This document shows, piece after piece, positions 44,720 to 53,904 of a stretch of 64,000 bases of DNA; within the stretch, counting starts at the first letter, position 1, and each line of letters opens with the position of its first letter. Source of the DNA: an uncultured Acidobacteriia bacterium. GTDB lineage: Bacteria > Acidobacteriota > Terriglobia > Bryobacterales > Bryobacteraceae. A model generated the notes under the pieces. The model worked only from the letters and a program-made list of their open reading frames with translations. It was not told where the DNA came from and did no database searches. Both the position numbers and the translations under genes were made by a program. The stretch covers positions 1-64,000 of the forward strand of contig CAIQWJ010000079.1 of NCBI GenBank assembly GCA_903875575.1, written 5' to 3'.

Positions 44720-45757
44720 ATGCCGACACTCAGCACACGCTTGAGCAGACGTCTGGTTGCCGCGCATCGCGTGAGCCGCGAATGGCGCATGCTCGCCAGT
44801 GGCGTCCTTGACACGGATCATCCCGTGCTCGCGCACATTATTCCCATTCGGCGCTGCAATCTTTCCTGCACGTACTGCAACGAATTCGACGACTTCTCGA
44901 AGCCGGTACCGCTGGAGGAGATGTACAGGCGCATCGACCGGCTGGGCGAGCTGGGCACATCGGTGATTTCTTTCAGCGGCGGCGAACCGCTGCTGCATCC
45001 GGATCTTGACGCGCTCATCCGCCGCATTCGCGGCACTGGTGCCATGGCCGGCATGATCACGAACGGCTTCCTGCTGAATGCGGACCGCATCCGGAAACTG
45101 AACGACGCGGGTCTGGAACATATGCAGATCTCGATCGATAACGTGATGCCGGACGACGTTTCGAAGAAGAGTCTGAAAACGCTGGATGCGCGATTGCAGT
45201 TGCTGGCGGAGCATGCCGATTTCCACGTGAATATCAATTCCGTGGTGGGTGGGGGCATTCACAATCCGCAGGATGCCGTTGTGGTGGCGAAGCGCGCTGT
45301 GGAACTGGGCTTCACGACGACCGTGGGAATCATCCACGATTCGAGTGGACAGTTGCAGCCCCTTTCCGAAGCGGAGCAGAATATTTATCTTCAGGTCCGT
45401 GACATGGGCAAGAAGAGCTATGCGCGCATGAATTATTTTCAGGACAACATCGCGCATGGCATTGAGAACAAGTGGAAGTGCCGCGCCGGTGCACGTTATC
45501 TGTACATCTGCGAAGAGGGTCTGGTGCATTACTGTTCGCAGCAGCGCGGGTATCCGGGCAAGCCTCTGGCCGAGTACACGAAGGAAGATATCCGGCGCGA
45601 GTTTATTACCGAAAAGGGCTGCGCGCCGCGTTGCACGGTGGCGTGCGTTCACTACACCAGCTATATGGATTTCTGGCGCGCGCCGCAAACGATTCCGGCA
45701 CCTCCGGATGCGCCGCACGATGGCGAGACGAAGCTGGTGCAGTTGCAGACGCGGTAG
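44720..45757 (+). CDS. Radical SAM protein with C-terminal cysteine cluster
   Basis: A 345-residue enzyme. The radical SAM motif is RRCNLSCTYCNEF (CxxxCxxC) at about residues 45-57, with SFSGGEPLLHPDL and HMQISIDNV as the SAM-binding strands. The C-terminal part has six cysteines (KWKCRAG, YICEE, VHYCS, KGCAPRCTVAC), a SPASM/twitch-like set that could hold one further FeS cluster. Its reaction is unknown: no precursor peptide and no hopanoid or cofactor gene is adjacent. It is convergent with the CYTH gene without any gap. Confidence 0.82.
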   Translation: MPTLSTRLSRRLVAAHRVSREWRMLASGVLDTDHPVLAHIIPIRRCNLSCTYCNEFDDFSKPVPLEEMYRRIDRLGELGTSVISFSGGEPLLHPDLDALIRRIRGTGAMAGMITNGFLLNADRIRKLNDAGLEHMQISIDNVMPDDVSKKSLKTLDARLQLLAEHADFHVNINSVVGGGIHNPQDAVVVAKRAVELGFTTTVGIIHDSSGQLQPLSEAEQNIYLQVRDMGKKSYARMNYFQDNIAHGIENKWKCRAGARYLYICEEGLVHYCSQQRGYPGKPLAEYTKEDIRREFITEKGCAPRCTVACVHYTSYMDFWRAPQTIPAPPDAPHDGETKLVQLQTR

Positions 45758-46360
45758 TTAACGGGCCCCGGGGAACACCATGTCGCCGGGCGGCAGTTCG
45801 TGTTCCGCGCACCACTGTTCCCAAAGGCGGGCGTAGCTTTTCGTGATGTAGTCATTGCGTGAGAAGCCGAGTTCACGGGCGGTGTGATCGATCCACAGCG
45901 GAGTTCCTTCCAGTTCCATGAAAACGCCGATGGGGGTTTCATCCAGCACGATCAGACCGCTGCCTTTTTCGCCGGGTCGCGAACGCCGCAGGTAGACGGT
46001 GCGGAATTTCTCATAGCGAAAGGTGGGCAGAAAGCCGAGGTTGGCGAAAACCGCCAGGCATTCCTCCGCGCTGCTGGCGGAGAATTCGCGTTCTTCGCGC
46101 TGTTTGTGATGGGTGCGGGTTTCCTTCGCCGGGCCTTTGAAGGTACAGAGCGGGGACTGGCCGGCATCGCGTTTGCCTGTGGTGCGGACGCGCAGGAGCT
46201 GGCCTTTGGCGCGGAGGGAGCCTTCCGGGTCGTCCAGGAGAAGGTTTTGCTCAAAGGCGCGTGGGATGGACACTGCGAACTTCGCGTTGCGCAGGAGCGT
46301 CCGGACTCGGGCTGCACTGGTGGACGCGATTTTAACTTCGACTTCGATCTGTGAGGCCAC
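45758..46360 (-). CDS. CYTH-domain protein (CyaB/ThTPase type)
   Basis: A 200-residue triphosphate tunnel enzyme. The signature ExExK is visible at the start (IEVEVKI), followed by LRVRTTGK and TFKGPAKE basic strands lining the tunnel, then GLIVLDETPIGVFMELEGTP and SYARLWEQW at the end. Members include class IV adenylate cyclases and inorganic or thiamine triphosphatases; this one is closest to CyaB by layout. A GTG start at 46360 is required by the family N-terminus. Confidence 0.82.
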   Translation of the reverse strand: MASQIEVEVKIASTSAARVRTLLRNAKFAVSIPRAFEQNLLLDDPEGSLRAKGQLLRVRTTGKRDAGQSPLCTFKGPAKETRTHHKQREEREFSASSAEECLAVFANLGFLPTFRYEKFRTVYLRRSRPGEKGSGLIVLDETPIGVFMELEGTPLWIDHTARELGFSRNDYITKSYARLWEQWCAEHELPPGDMVFPGAR

Positions 46361-46404
46361 GGGTTCAGGATAGCGGACGCACGAGGGGCGAGGTCCGCGA
46401 GATC

Positions 46405-46800
46405 CTAGACCTGAACCTTTGACCTTCGCCGGGGATTCAGATCGCGATAATCGCGAAACTGCAGGCGGCAGAAGGTGCAGTGGTAAATGGTCACTCCGAA
46501 GAGTCCCAGAAAAGCGCGGATGATGCTTCTGCTCCTGCGGTCGATTCTGTCGTACGTTGAACGTTTCGAAAGGCGCGAAGTTCCGCACTCAGGGCAGAGC
46601 ACGAAGGGCTGGAACGGAACCCGATGCCAATACCAGACGGATCCACAGGCCAGGCACTTCTTCTTATTGACGGTAATGACTGTTTCCCAAAAGGACCTGC
46701 GAAGTCGCCTGCCCGGGCCTCTGCATTCTGGACATTGGTGCATTTTCTCGGTGGATCCAGCTATAAAGATAATATCAGCAATGGTGCGCTCTGTTGACAT
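46405..46800 (-). CDS. Zinc-ribbon protein with four CxxC motifs
   Basis: A 131-residue basic protein. Four CxxC pairs (QCPECRG, KCLACGS, LCPECGT, HCTFCRL) would form two zinc ribbons, and a short hydrophobic piece (IIRAFLGLFGVTIYH) lies before the last. The function is not recognisable; nucleic-acid binding or membrane association is possible. Start taken at 46800, though an ATG at 46743, 19 codons later, begins right before the first CxxC. Confidence 0.6.
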   Translation of the reverse strand: MSTERTIADIIFIAGSTEKMHQCPECRGPGRRLRRSFWETVITVNKKKCLACGSVWYWHRVPFQPFVLCPECGTSRLSKRSTYDRIDRRSRSIIRAFLGLFGVTIYHCTFCRLQFRDYRDLNPRRRSKVQV

Positions 46801-46867
46801 GCCAGAGGAACACGCCGTCTGAAACGTAGCAGATGGTTCAGCAGAAGATGCTAAACTCGGATCGTGT

Positions 46868-46944
46868 GCGCCCGTAGCTCAGCTGGATAGAGCGTCTGGC
46901 TTCGAACCAGCAGGTCGGGAGTTCGAATCTCTCCGGGCGCACCA
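46868..46944 (+). tRNA. trnR-UCG: tRNA-Arg (anticodon UCG)
   Basis: A 77-nt cloverleaf with encoded CCA end. The acceptor stem GCGCCCG pairs with CGGGCGC; the D arm is GTAGCTCAGCTGGATAGAGC. The anticodon stem TCTGG/CCAG(C) encloses CTTCGAA, so the anticodon is TCG (reads CGA). The T arm is GGGAGTTCGAATCTCTC. It stands alone between protein genes. Confidence 0.97.
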
Positions 46945-47024
46945 TTTTCCTCCTCAAGGTGCCTCATTGGTCCTGCATGTTCGCATCCTGACAGATCCCG
47001 CAGGTGTGCAATACAATTGAATTC

Positions 47025-47447
47025 ATGCGACGCTTAGTGCTGTTTTGCCTCACGGCGGGGTTGCTGCTGGCCGCTGACCCGTGGACCGACCGCGACATCC
47101 TGGCACCTGAAACCCTGGCGAAAGACGTGAAGGCCGCGCTGGTGATTCATGTCGGATTCGACGTGCTTTACCGTGCCGCGCATATTGCGGGTACTCCGTA
47201 TGCCGGTCCGGCATCGAAACCCGAGGGCCTTGCGGAGCTGAAAAAGGCCGTCGCGGGGCAACCGCACGATCGCGAGATCGTGCTTTACTGCGGCTGCTGC
47301 CCCATGGACAAGTGTCCGAACGTCCGGCCCGCTTTCACCGCGCTGCACGAAATGGGCTACACGAATGTGCGTGTTCTGCGGCTGCCCTCCAACCTGAAGG
47401 ACGACTGGATCGACAAAGGATATCCGACCGATAAGCGCGGGCAGTAG
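47025..47447 (+). CDS. Exported rhodanese-like protein
   Basis: A 140-residue protein with signal peptide (LVLFCLTAGLLLAADP) and a rhodanese fold (GLAELKKAVAGQPHDREIVL). The expected catalytic loop is YCGCCPMDKCPNVRPA, with the conserved Cys after YC and several more cysteines, unlike the plain CxxGxR-type loop. It may bind metal or act in thiol or sulfur transfer in the periplasm. The ATG at 47025 is the signal-peptide start; TACAAT lies 8 nt upstream. Confidence 0.75.
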   Translation: MRRLVLFCLTAGLLLAADPWTDRDILAPETLAKDVKAALVIHVGFDVLYRAAHIAGTPYAGPASKPEGLAELKKAVAGQPHDREIVLYCGCCPMDKCPNVRPAFTALHEMGYTNVRVLRLPSNLKDDWIDKGYPTDKRGQ

Positions 47448-47693
47448 TTCGGCACATCGACATCCCGGACGGAAGCAGAACACTTTTGCGCGGTGGCATG
47501 CTCAGACCGTCAGACCCGTTGGCTGCGCCGCTGGAGGCAGTTCCATCTCGATGGCGTGGGCGGTCACCAGCGCTGTTCTTGGGCCGGACAACAACTGACC
47601 ATGGCAGACGGTTTGGCGCAAATACTGAATCAAGGGTGCCTACGCCGTTAGAATAGTGTCGGAAGGCAAAGGGCACATCGAGCCGGCGAGTCA

Positions 47694-50561
47694 ATGAAGA
47701 AACGCAAAGTTCTCCTTATCGGATGGGATGCCGCTGACTGGAAAGTCATCAACCCCCTGATGGATGCCGGGAAGATGCCGAATGTCCGTCGCCTCGTCGA
47801 GAGCGGCTGCGCCGGGCAGATCGCCACGCTCCACCCGCCGCTCTCGCCTATGCTGTGGACTTCGATTGCCACGGGAAAGCGTCCCTTCAAACACGGCATT
47901 CACGGCTTTTCCGAGCCAACCCGGGATGGTCGTGGCATCCAGCCTGTAACCAATCTGTCGCGAACATCGAAGGCAATCTGGAACATCCTGACGCAGCAGA
48001 ATTTGCGCAGTGTCGTGATTGGCTGGTGGCCAAGCCACCCCGCCGAGCCGATCAATGGAGTGATGGTTTCTGATCATTATCACCGAGCCGGCAGGCCGCT
48101 GCGCCGGGAAGACGGAACGGACAATGACTGGCCTTTGCTGCCATACAGTGTTTATCCTCCGGAAATGGCCGGGGCGCTTGCGGGTCTCCGGATGCATCCC
48201 GAACTGTTGACCCCGGAGATGATCGAGCCTTTCATTCCCCTGGTGAAAGAGATCGATCAGGACAAAGACCGCCGTCTCGCGGGCTTCATGAAGACGCTTT
48301 GCGAATGCGTCAGCATACATTCCGCTGCAACATCGCTGCTGGATCATCCTGGTCAGGATGACAAGGACTGGGATCTGTTTGCCGTCTACTATGACGCCAT
48401 CGATCACTTCTCCCACGGCTTCATGAAATACCATCCTCCCCGGCAAACGTGGATAGGTGAACGGGACTTTGAGCTCTACGGCCAGGTGGTGAACATGGCG
48501 TACCAATTCCATGATCAGATGCTCGGGACTCTGCTGCAGAAAGCCGGTTGGGGCGGCGGAACTGATGATGTGACAGTCATTCTGATGTCGGATCACGGCT
48601 TTCATCCCGACCACCTCCGCCCTGCCTCGATTCCGGACATTCCTGCAGGGCCGGCCATTGAACACCGCGATTTCGGCATTCTCGCCATCAGCGGACCGCG
48701 GATCAGGCAGGACGAACTCCTGCACGGGCCTTCGCTGCTGGATATCACGCCGACCATACTGGCCTTGTTCGGCTTGCCCGTTGGTCAGGATATGGACGGC
48801 AAAGTACTGTCCCAGGCGTTTGCCGATACTCCGGACATCAAATTCATCCCCAGTTGGGAAGACGTACCCGGCGACGATGGCACGCATCCCCTTCACACGA
48901 GGCTGGATCCGGTTGCGTCCCACGAAGCGATGGAGCAGATGATAGCGCTGGGCTACATCGAACGGCCGGACGAAAACCTGGAACTGGCAATTGAAAAAAC
49001 CGCACGGGAACTGCGCTTCAATCTGGGCGAAGCCTACCAGGATGACGACCGTCATTGGGAAGCATATGAGCTTTTCAGCGAGTTGCATACGAAGGATCGC
49101 GACGAACAGCGGTTCGCCGTACGGCTGTTCGTATCCTGTCAGGCACTGGGCCTGACTGATGAAATGCGTACGATTGTCGACGATCTCGCGGGCCGCCGGT
49201 CCGCCCTGTTCACAGAAGCAGTCACAAAAGCAGCCGAACTCCGGCATGCTGCTCAGGATCTGGTCGCCGCCATTGCGGCCTCCGATTCGAAAGCCCCTCC
49301 CACTGACCCGGAAACGCTCCTTGACACCTTCCAAAAGAGGGAACTGGCCCATTGGAGAAACCTCACGCGCTTTTATCCCCCTGTCGTCGACTATCTGAAA
49401 GCGCAGGTCCTGACTGCCGAGAAGCGCTACGTGGAAGCTTTGGCCGCACTGCAAAGAGTGACATCCGCTCATATGGTCAGGCCCGGCCTTTTTCTTCAGG
49501 CTGCCGATCTGTATCTGCATCTGCAGCGGTGGAGAGAAGCCAGGGAAGTTTATAGCAAAGCACTGGCGATAGACCCCGACAACGCCCATGCCCACCTTGG
49601 TATGTGCCGAGTCGCTTTGCGGAGAAGGCGTTTCCGTGATGCGGCCCAATCCGCGCTGGACGCGCTGCAGAGAATCTATCACTACCCGCTCGGGCATTAT
49701 CTGCTGGGCCTCGCGTTGACGGGCATGAAAGAGTATGATCGGGCTGCCAACGCCTTCCGCACGGCTCTGTCATTCAATCCGCATTTTCCGGAAGCTCACT
49801 TGCGGCTCGCAGCTTTGCTGGAACAGCAACTGAGTGATCCGGATTCGGCACAAGAACACAGGCGACTGGCCCGCCTGATGCGCCGAAGGAAGAATGCGCC
49901 TCGTTTGACTGTTCCTGTGGCGGAACGTACCAGGCCATCCATGTCACCGCTACAGCAGACCGCTACGACGCTCCACGGTGCAGCCTCCCTGCAGGAATCG
50001 CTGATCATTGTAACCGGGTTACCCCGCTCCGGGACCTCAATGTTCATGCAGATGCTGGCCGCGGGAGGTGTCGATATTCTTACGGATGGCCTGCGTGAAC
50101 CCGATGAAGATAATCCGCGTGGCTATCTTGAATTCGACCCTGTGAAAGCTCTGTTGAAGGATTCGCAATGGCTTCTCGCTGGGCGCGGCAAGGCCGTTAA
50201 GATCATTGCACCGCTGTTATTCGCCCTTCCGCCTGTACTTCCCTGCCGCATCCTTCTCGCTGAACGTGATTTGGACGAAATTCTCGACTCGCAGGGCCGA
50301 ATGCTGGCGCACAAAGGCATGCCCGCTGCGACACCAAAGCGGCGGGCACTCCTTCGGGACGAATATCATCGCACGCTAAGCCGCCTCCGCGCAATGCTGC
50401 AGCACCGCCCGGCGACTCAATTGCTGACCCTCCCTTATCGTGACGCCGTGTCCGACCCGCAATCCGCGGCTGAGAAGATCAATGACTTTCTTGGCGGCGG
50501 ACTCGACGTATCCAGGATGTCCGAGTCCGTGGAGCCCGCCCTGTACCGCAATCGCGCCTGA
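47694..50561 (+). CDS. Phosphodiesterase-TPR-sulfotransferase fusion
   Basis: A 955-residue cytoplasmic protein with three parts. Residues 1-400 are a type I phosphodiesterase/alkaline phosphatase superfamily domain: LLIGWDAADWKVINPLMDAG, PPLSPMLWTSIATGKRPFKH (nucleophile Thr/Ser), YYDAIDHFSHGF, ILMSDHGFHPDHLRP. Residues about 440-755 carry TPR repeats (ADLYLHLQRWREAREVYSKA, HAHLGMCRVALRRRRFRDAA). From about 768 comes a sulfotransferase-like domain with the PAPS loop LIIVTGLPRSGTSMFMQMLA and PRGYLEFDPVKALLKD. No signal peptide. The pair of enzyme domains suggests linked removal and addition of sulfate or phosphate groups; substrate unknown. Confidence 0.85.
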   Translation: MKKRKVLLIGWDAADWKVINPLMDAGKMPNVRRLVESGCAGQIATLHPPLSPMLWTSIATGKRPFKHGIHGFSEPTRDGRGIQPVTNLSRTSKAIWNILTQQNLRSVVIGWWPSHPAEPINGVMVSDHYHRAGRPLRREDGTDNDWPLLPYSVYPPEMAGALAGLRMHPELLTPEMIEPFIPLVKEIDQDKDRRLAGFMKTLCECVSIHSAATSLLDHPGQDDKDWDLFAVYYDAIDHFSHGFMKYHPPRQTWIGERDFELYGQVVNMAYQFHDQMLGTLLQKAGWGGGTDDVTVILMSDHGFHPDHLRPASIPDIPAGPAIEHRDFGILAISGPRIRQDELLHGPSLLDITPTILALFGLPVGQDMDGKVLSQAFADTPDIKFIPSWEDVPGDDGTHPLHTRLDPVASHEAMEQMIALGYIERPDENLELAIEKTARELRFNLGEAYQDDDRHWEAYELFSELHTKDRDEQRFAVRLFVSCQALGLTDEMRTIVDDLAGRRSALFTEAVTKAAELRHAAQDLVAAIAASDSKAPPTDPETLLDTFQKRELAHWRNLTRFYPPVVDYLKAQVLTAEKRYVEALAALQRVTSAHMVRPGLFLQAADLYLHLQRWREAREVYSKALAIDPDNAHAHLGMCRVALRRRRFRDAAQSALDALQRIYHYPLGHYLLGLALTGMKEYDRAANAFRTALSFNPHFPEAHLRLAALLEQQLSDPDSAQEHRRLARLMRRRKNAPRLTVPVAERTRPSMSPLQQTATTLHGAASLQESLIIVTGLPRSGTSMFMQMLAAGGVDILTDGLREPDEDNPRGYLEFDPVKALLKDSQWLLAGRGKAVKIIAPLLFALPPVLPCRILLAERDLDEILDSQGRMLAHKGMPAATPKRRALLRDEYHRTLSRLRAMLQHRPATQLLTLPYRDAVSDPQSAAEKINDFLGGGLDVSRMSESVEPALYRNRA

Positions 50562-50863
50562 TGTGGCACGGGCCGCACCGGATGTAATCAGGCACGCCAC
50601 CCGGGCACGTCACACATAGCACGCTCCAGAATAACCGCCCTTCGACTGACCCTTCGAGTTACCGTCCACCTTTCGCGTCATCCTTTCCCCTACTCTAAAG
50701 CGCCTGAAACCCGGTCGATGAGTAGGTTTACAAGAAATTTGGCGTCGCTTGAAAAAGCGCATGGCTGTAGCTACGTCTCACGTATTACCGACTACTGGTA
50801 ACCGCGGGCACAGCACAGTGTGCGGGGCTTCGTTGACGTCGCATTTCGGAAGGACGTGACCCA
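50562..50863. other. 302-bp region without a gene
   Basis: Between the fusion gene and the beta-helix gene I see no open frame with protein-like content, no tRNA and no clear promoter. The last bases hold the AAGGA ribosome-binding site of the next gene. Confidence 0.5.
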
Positions 50864-53800
50864 ATGAAGGCATCACTTGTTTTTCTTCTCGCGGCGTTTC
50901 CGGCACTTGCCAACACTATGAATGTTTGCACGGCCGGTTGCCCGTATTCGACGGCGCAGGCTGCGCTCAACGCGTCGATGAATGGGGACACTATCATTCT
51001 GGCCTCCGGCCAGAACCATGGTTCCCTTTCCATTCCGGGAGGTCGTCATGATCTGACGATCAAATCTTCGCAGATTGACAGTTATCCGCGGGGCTATCGC
51101 ATCAAACGGAACCACCCCGCACTAGCCAGGCTCACAACTGTGGCCATCGGAGACACTGCCGGATGGGTTTCAGCAGATTCTGCCAGCGCGACGCTGACCA
51201 ATGAGCCGGGGCTTAGTCCGCAACCGCACAATCTGAAAGTTGGCGATAAGGTAACGGTGGGCGGGTCCAAGTACTCAGCCTACTTCTGCGCCAGCCTGAA
51301 CCAGCCTCCGTATGTCGATGGTGCCTGCGACAGCAGCCGGGTAGGATTCATGAACATTCGCACAAATACGGGCCTGAAGAATGGCTCGGTCGTTTATTTC
51401 CTGGGGATTACGCTGCCGTCACCGCTGCGACTGAATACGCCCTACTATCTCGTAAACTTCTCACCGAGCAATTGTGCCATCGCTCAAGGTTGCGCAAACG
51501 CTGAAAAGATGCAGTTGGCGACAACTCCGGGCGGACCTCCGATCGTGATTCCACAATTCAATCCGGAGGGTCAGACTCTTGTGGTGGAGGTCCCGCCAAT
51601 GCCCGAAAGACTGGGAGCCGCCATGTATGTCACCTCCGTGCCCACTGCAAACACGCTGCAGCTCTCTGAGACACCTGGCGGGCGGGCCGTGGTTTTCACC
51701 CAGTTTCCTGTCGGCAGTAACCAGAACGGCTACAGTCCCGGCTTCTCGATTACGAAGACGGCACCCAATTACAACATCACGTTCGATGGCATCGAAATGG
51801 CGCCGCTTTCCGACATCAACGTCTATTACGTCTTCTACATTTCCCGGTACATTGCCAGTCTTGAGGGCGAGCCTCACGATATTCACATCCTCCGGTGCTG
51901 GGTGCACGGTGCAGACGATCAGGAGACCTTTCCTTACGCCGCGATTAATATGGCAGGGCATAATCTCGAAGTCGGCTGGAGCATTGCGGAAGGAACGTAC
52001 TCCACCACCTCAGACACCCAAAACATCAGTTTCATGAGCACCAGTAACGTTTCCATTCATGACAATGAACTCAAAGGAGCGGCCGAAGGAATCTTTTCCG
52101 GTGGAAACTACCCCTGGTTTGCGTCGTTCACAAATACGACTGGTATCTCGGTCTACCGAAATTACCTCTGGAAGCCATTGAAGGCCTATACGGGCATTGT
52201 CGCCTCATACCTAGGGCCCACACAGTTCCAGTTTGTATCCCGCTTTCAGGGTGCGGATTGCGCCTCTGTGGCCAGTGCTCTGAATCTTGGCTACCGTTGC
52301 TTTGCCTACGAATCGCAGGAGACTCCCGGAACGCCAACGCCGCCTTCCACCCCGCTCATTTCCCGGACCGAATGGACTGCCAGCGCCGTAGCGAGCACAT
52401 TTAGCGCGAAAGGTAACGCCTACCAGGCTGGCTACATCTACCTGCTCGGGGGGGTCTTCCACATGGACTATAACTTCAGCGGTGCGGTTTCCTGTCCATC
52501 GGGAGTCGCCTGCAGGTTCGTTGCTGCTCCCTCATTTCCCACCATGTCAACTCGCATCGGCATTGCGGCGATCGGAGCCGGCGGAACGTTCGACAGCACC
52601 TTTTTTGGCGAGAACCGGAGCGTTTATTCCAAGAACCTGATCGAATCCAAATACGGCGATAACTGGTTGATCGAGGGCAATGTATTCCATCGGCAGAGCA
52701 ATTGCGACGGCGGAATCTCCTGCCAGGATCCGGCCATCCAGATGACCATCGCAGTCAATGGCAGCGGAACAGCCGACCCCGTGAACTATCTGGTCTCCAC
52801 AAGTAATTACACCATTCGTAACAATATTTTCCGAATGCTGTCGGCTGCAATTAACAGCAATGGGCAGAGCTTCCCTGGAAATTTCGGCGGTACCGGAAAG
52901 AACTGGGAGTTCGTGGGATTCGGAAAGAACACGGATGGCCTGATCGCGAACAATCTGATGATGGATCTGGGTTCGAACGAGTATCAGGCCCTGAACGACG
53001 GCTACGTCGTCCAGCAATCGAATACCGAGCGGCTGACGGTGAAACACAACACGGCGGTGGACGTCACTTCGGGTCTTTTGGCGGACGCGGCGAAGCAGGC
53101 AACCTTCAGCGCCAATGTACTGGTTCCTTACCGGAGTTCCTGCGCGGGCTACGGCGGATGCTCCACTCCGGCAGCAACCACGATGAATGGTGTGCAGAGT
53201 ATGCCGTTTTTGATTCCCTTCGCTGGCGGTACGGGTGAAAATACCTGGGCCGGGGCCATCGCGGGAGGGAACGTCGACGCTTCGTCACAGTTCAGCAACA
53301 ATCTGATGATGAACAGAATGGGCGTCTGCTGTATCAGCTACGTGCCGGCTCAGTACCCCGCCGACACGTATCTGATGAATGTCAGCGGTGCGGACCCCGC
53401 CAAACTCTTCAGCAACTGGGTGGAGCGTGCGAACTCGTCGCCACCCAATGGCCTGAACTACCGGGCTGCGAACTATCGTCTCGCCTCGGGAATGACGGCG
53501 CAGTACCCGGTTGCGGACGGCAAGGCCATTGGCGCTGATATCGACGAAATCGAAGCGCTCACAGGCCGGTCTGGAATTGATATAGAGAATGGTGCCCCCA
53601 CGTTCGCCGATCGTACGCAACGCAGCATCGTGACGGGAAAGAGTTCCGCGATCCTCTCCTATCTCCCGAACGGATCATCCTGTCTCGTGGAAGTCTGGTC
53701 AAATCCGTACTATAGCGGCGACCCGGCCATCTATCAGAACGATGCGTCCTCGCCTGTCGCTTCCGGCATGAAAACGATGACGCTGTCGGGCCTCAAACAG

Positions 53801-53875
53801 GGAACACCTTACTTCGGTAAGCGCTGGTGCGGCACCGAGGTGGATGTCTTTACATTCGTGACGGGCTCGCGCTAG
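50864..53875 (+). CDS. Large secreted parallel beta-helix protein
   Basis: A 1003-residue exported protein (signal peptide MKASLVFLLAAFPALANT). Much of it reads as right-handed beta-helix rungs: short strands with Asn and Gly turns (NISFMSTSNVSIHDNELKGA, NLIESKYGDNWLIEGNVFHR, YTIRNNIFRMLSAAINSNGQ), the fold of pectin lyase-like and PbH1 proteins. No catalytic motif is recognisable, so it could bind or cut polysaccharide. The C-terminal part has a fibronectin-like finish (SCLVEVWSNPYYSGDPAIYQ, VASGMKTMTLSGLKQGTPYF). AAGGA about 10 nt before the ATG. Monocistronic. Confidence 0.8.
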   Translation: MKASLVFLLAAFPALANTMNVCTAGCPYSTAQAALNASMNGDTIILASGQNHGSLSIPGGRHDLTIKSSQIDSYPRGYRIKRNHPALARLTTVAIGDTAGWVSADSASATLTNEPGLSPQPHNLKVGDKVTVGGSKYSAYFCASLNQPPYVDGACDSSRVGFMNIRTNTGLKNGSVVYFLGITLPSPLRLNTPYYLVNFSPSNCAIAQGCANAEKMQLATTPGGPPIVIPQFNPEGQTLVVEVPPMPERLGAAMYVTSVPTANTLQLSETPGGRAVVFTQFPVGSNQNGYSPGFSITKTAPNYNITFDGIEMAPLSDINVYYVFYISRYIASLEGEPHDIHILRCWVHGADDQETFPYAAINMAGHNLEVGWSIAEGTYSTTSDTQNISFMSTSNVSIHDNELKGAAEGIFSGGNYPWFASFTNTTGISVYRNYLWKPLKAYTGIVASYLGPTQFQFVSRFQGADCASVASALNLGYRCFAYESQETPGTPTPPSTPLISRTEWTASAVASTFSAKGNAYQAGYIYLLGGVFHMDYNFSGAVSCPSGVACRFVAAPSFPTMSTRIGIAAIGAGGTFDSTFFGENRSVYSKNLIESKYGDNWLIEGNVFHRQSNCDGGISCQDPAIQMTIAVNGSGTADPVNYLVSTSNYTIRNNIFRMLSAAINSNGQSFPGNFGGTGKNWEFVGFGKNTDGLIANNLMMDLGSNEYQALNDGYVVQQSNTERLTVKHNTAVDVTSGLLADAAKQATFSANVLVPYRSSCAGYGGCSTPAATTMNGVQSMPFLIPFAGGTGENTWAGAIAGGNVDASSQFSNNLMMNRMGVCCISYVPAQYPADTYLMNVSGADPAKLFSNWVERANSSPPNGLNYRAANYRLASGMTAQYPVADGKAIGADIDEIEALTGRSGIDIENGAPTFADRTQRSIVTGKSSAILSYLPNGSSCLVEVWSNPYYSGDPAIYQNDASSPVASGMKTMTLSGLKQGTPYFGKRWCGTEVDVFTFVTGSR

Positions 53876-53904
53876 CCGCAACCCGCCGGAGAAAGGGTCA
53901 GACG

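Noticed and set aside
47691-49697. Open minus-strand frame of 668 codons
   Set aside because: It lies wholly opposite the phosphodiesterase domain of the fusion gene. The product has no domain, signal or repeat pattern, while the plus strand shows all catalytic motifs.
50562-50580. Sigma-54 promoter beginning TGGCACGGGCCGC
   Set aside because: The -24-like TGGCAC is good, but the GC element comes two bases too early for the GG-N10-GC spacing.
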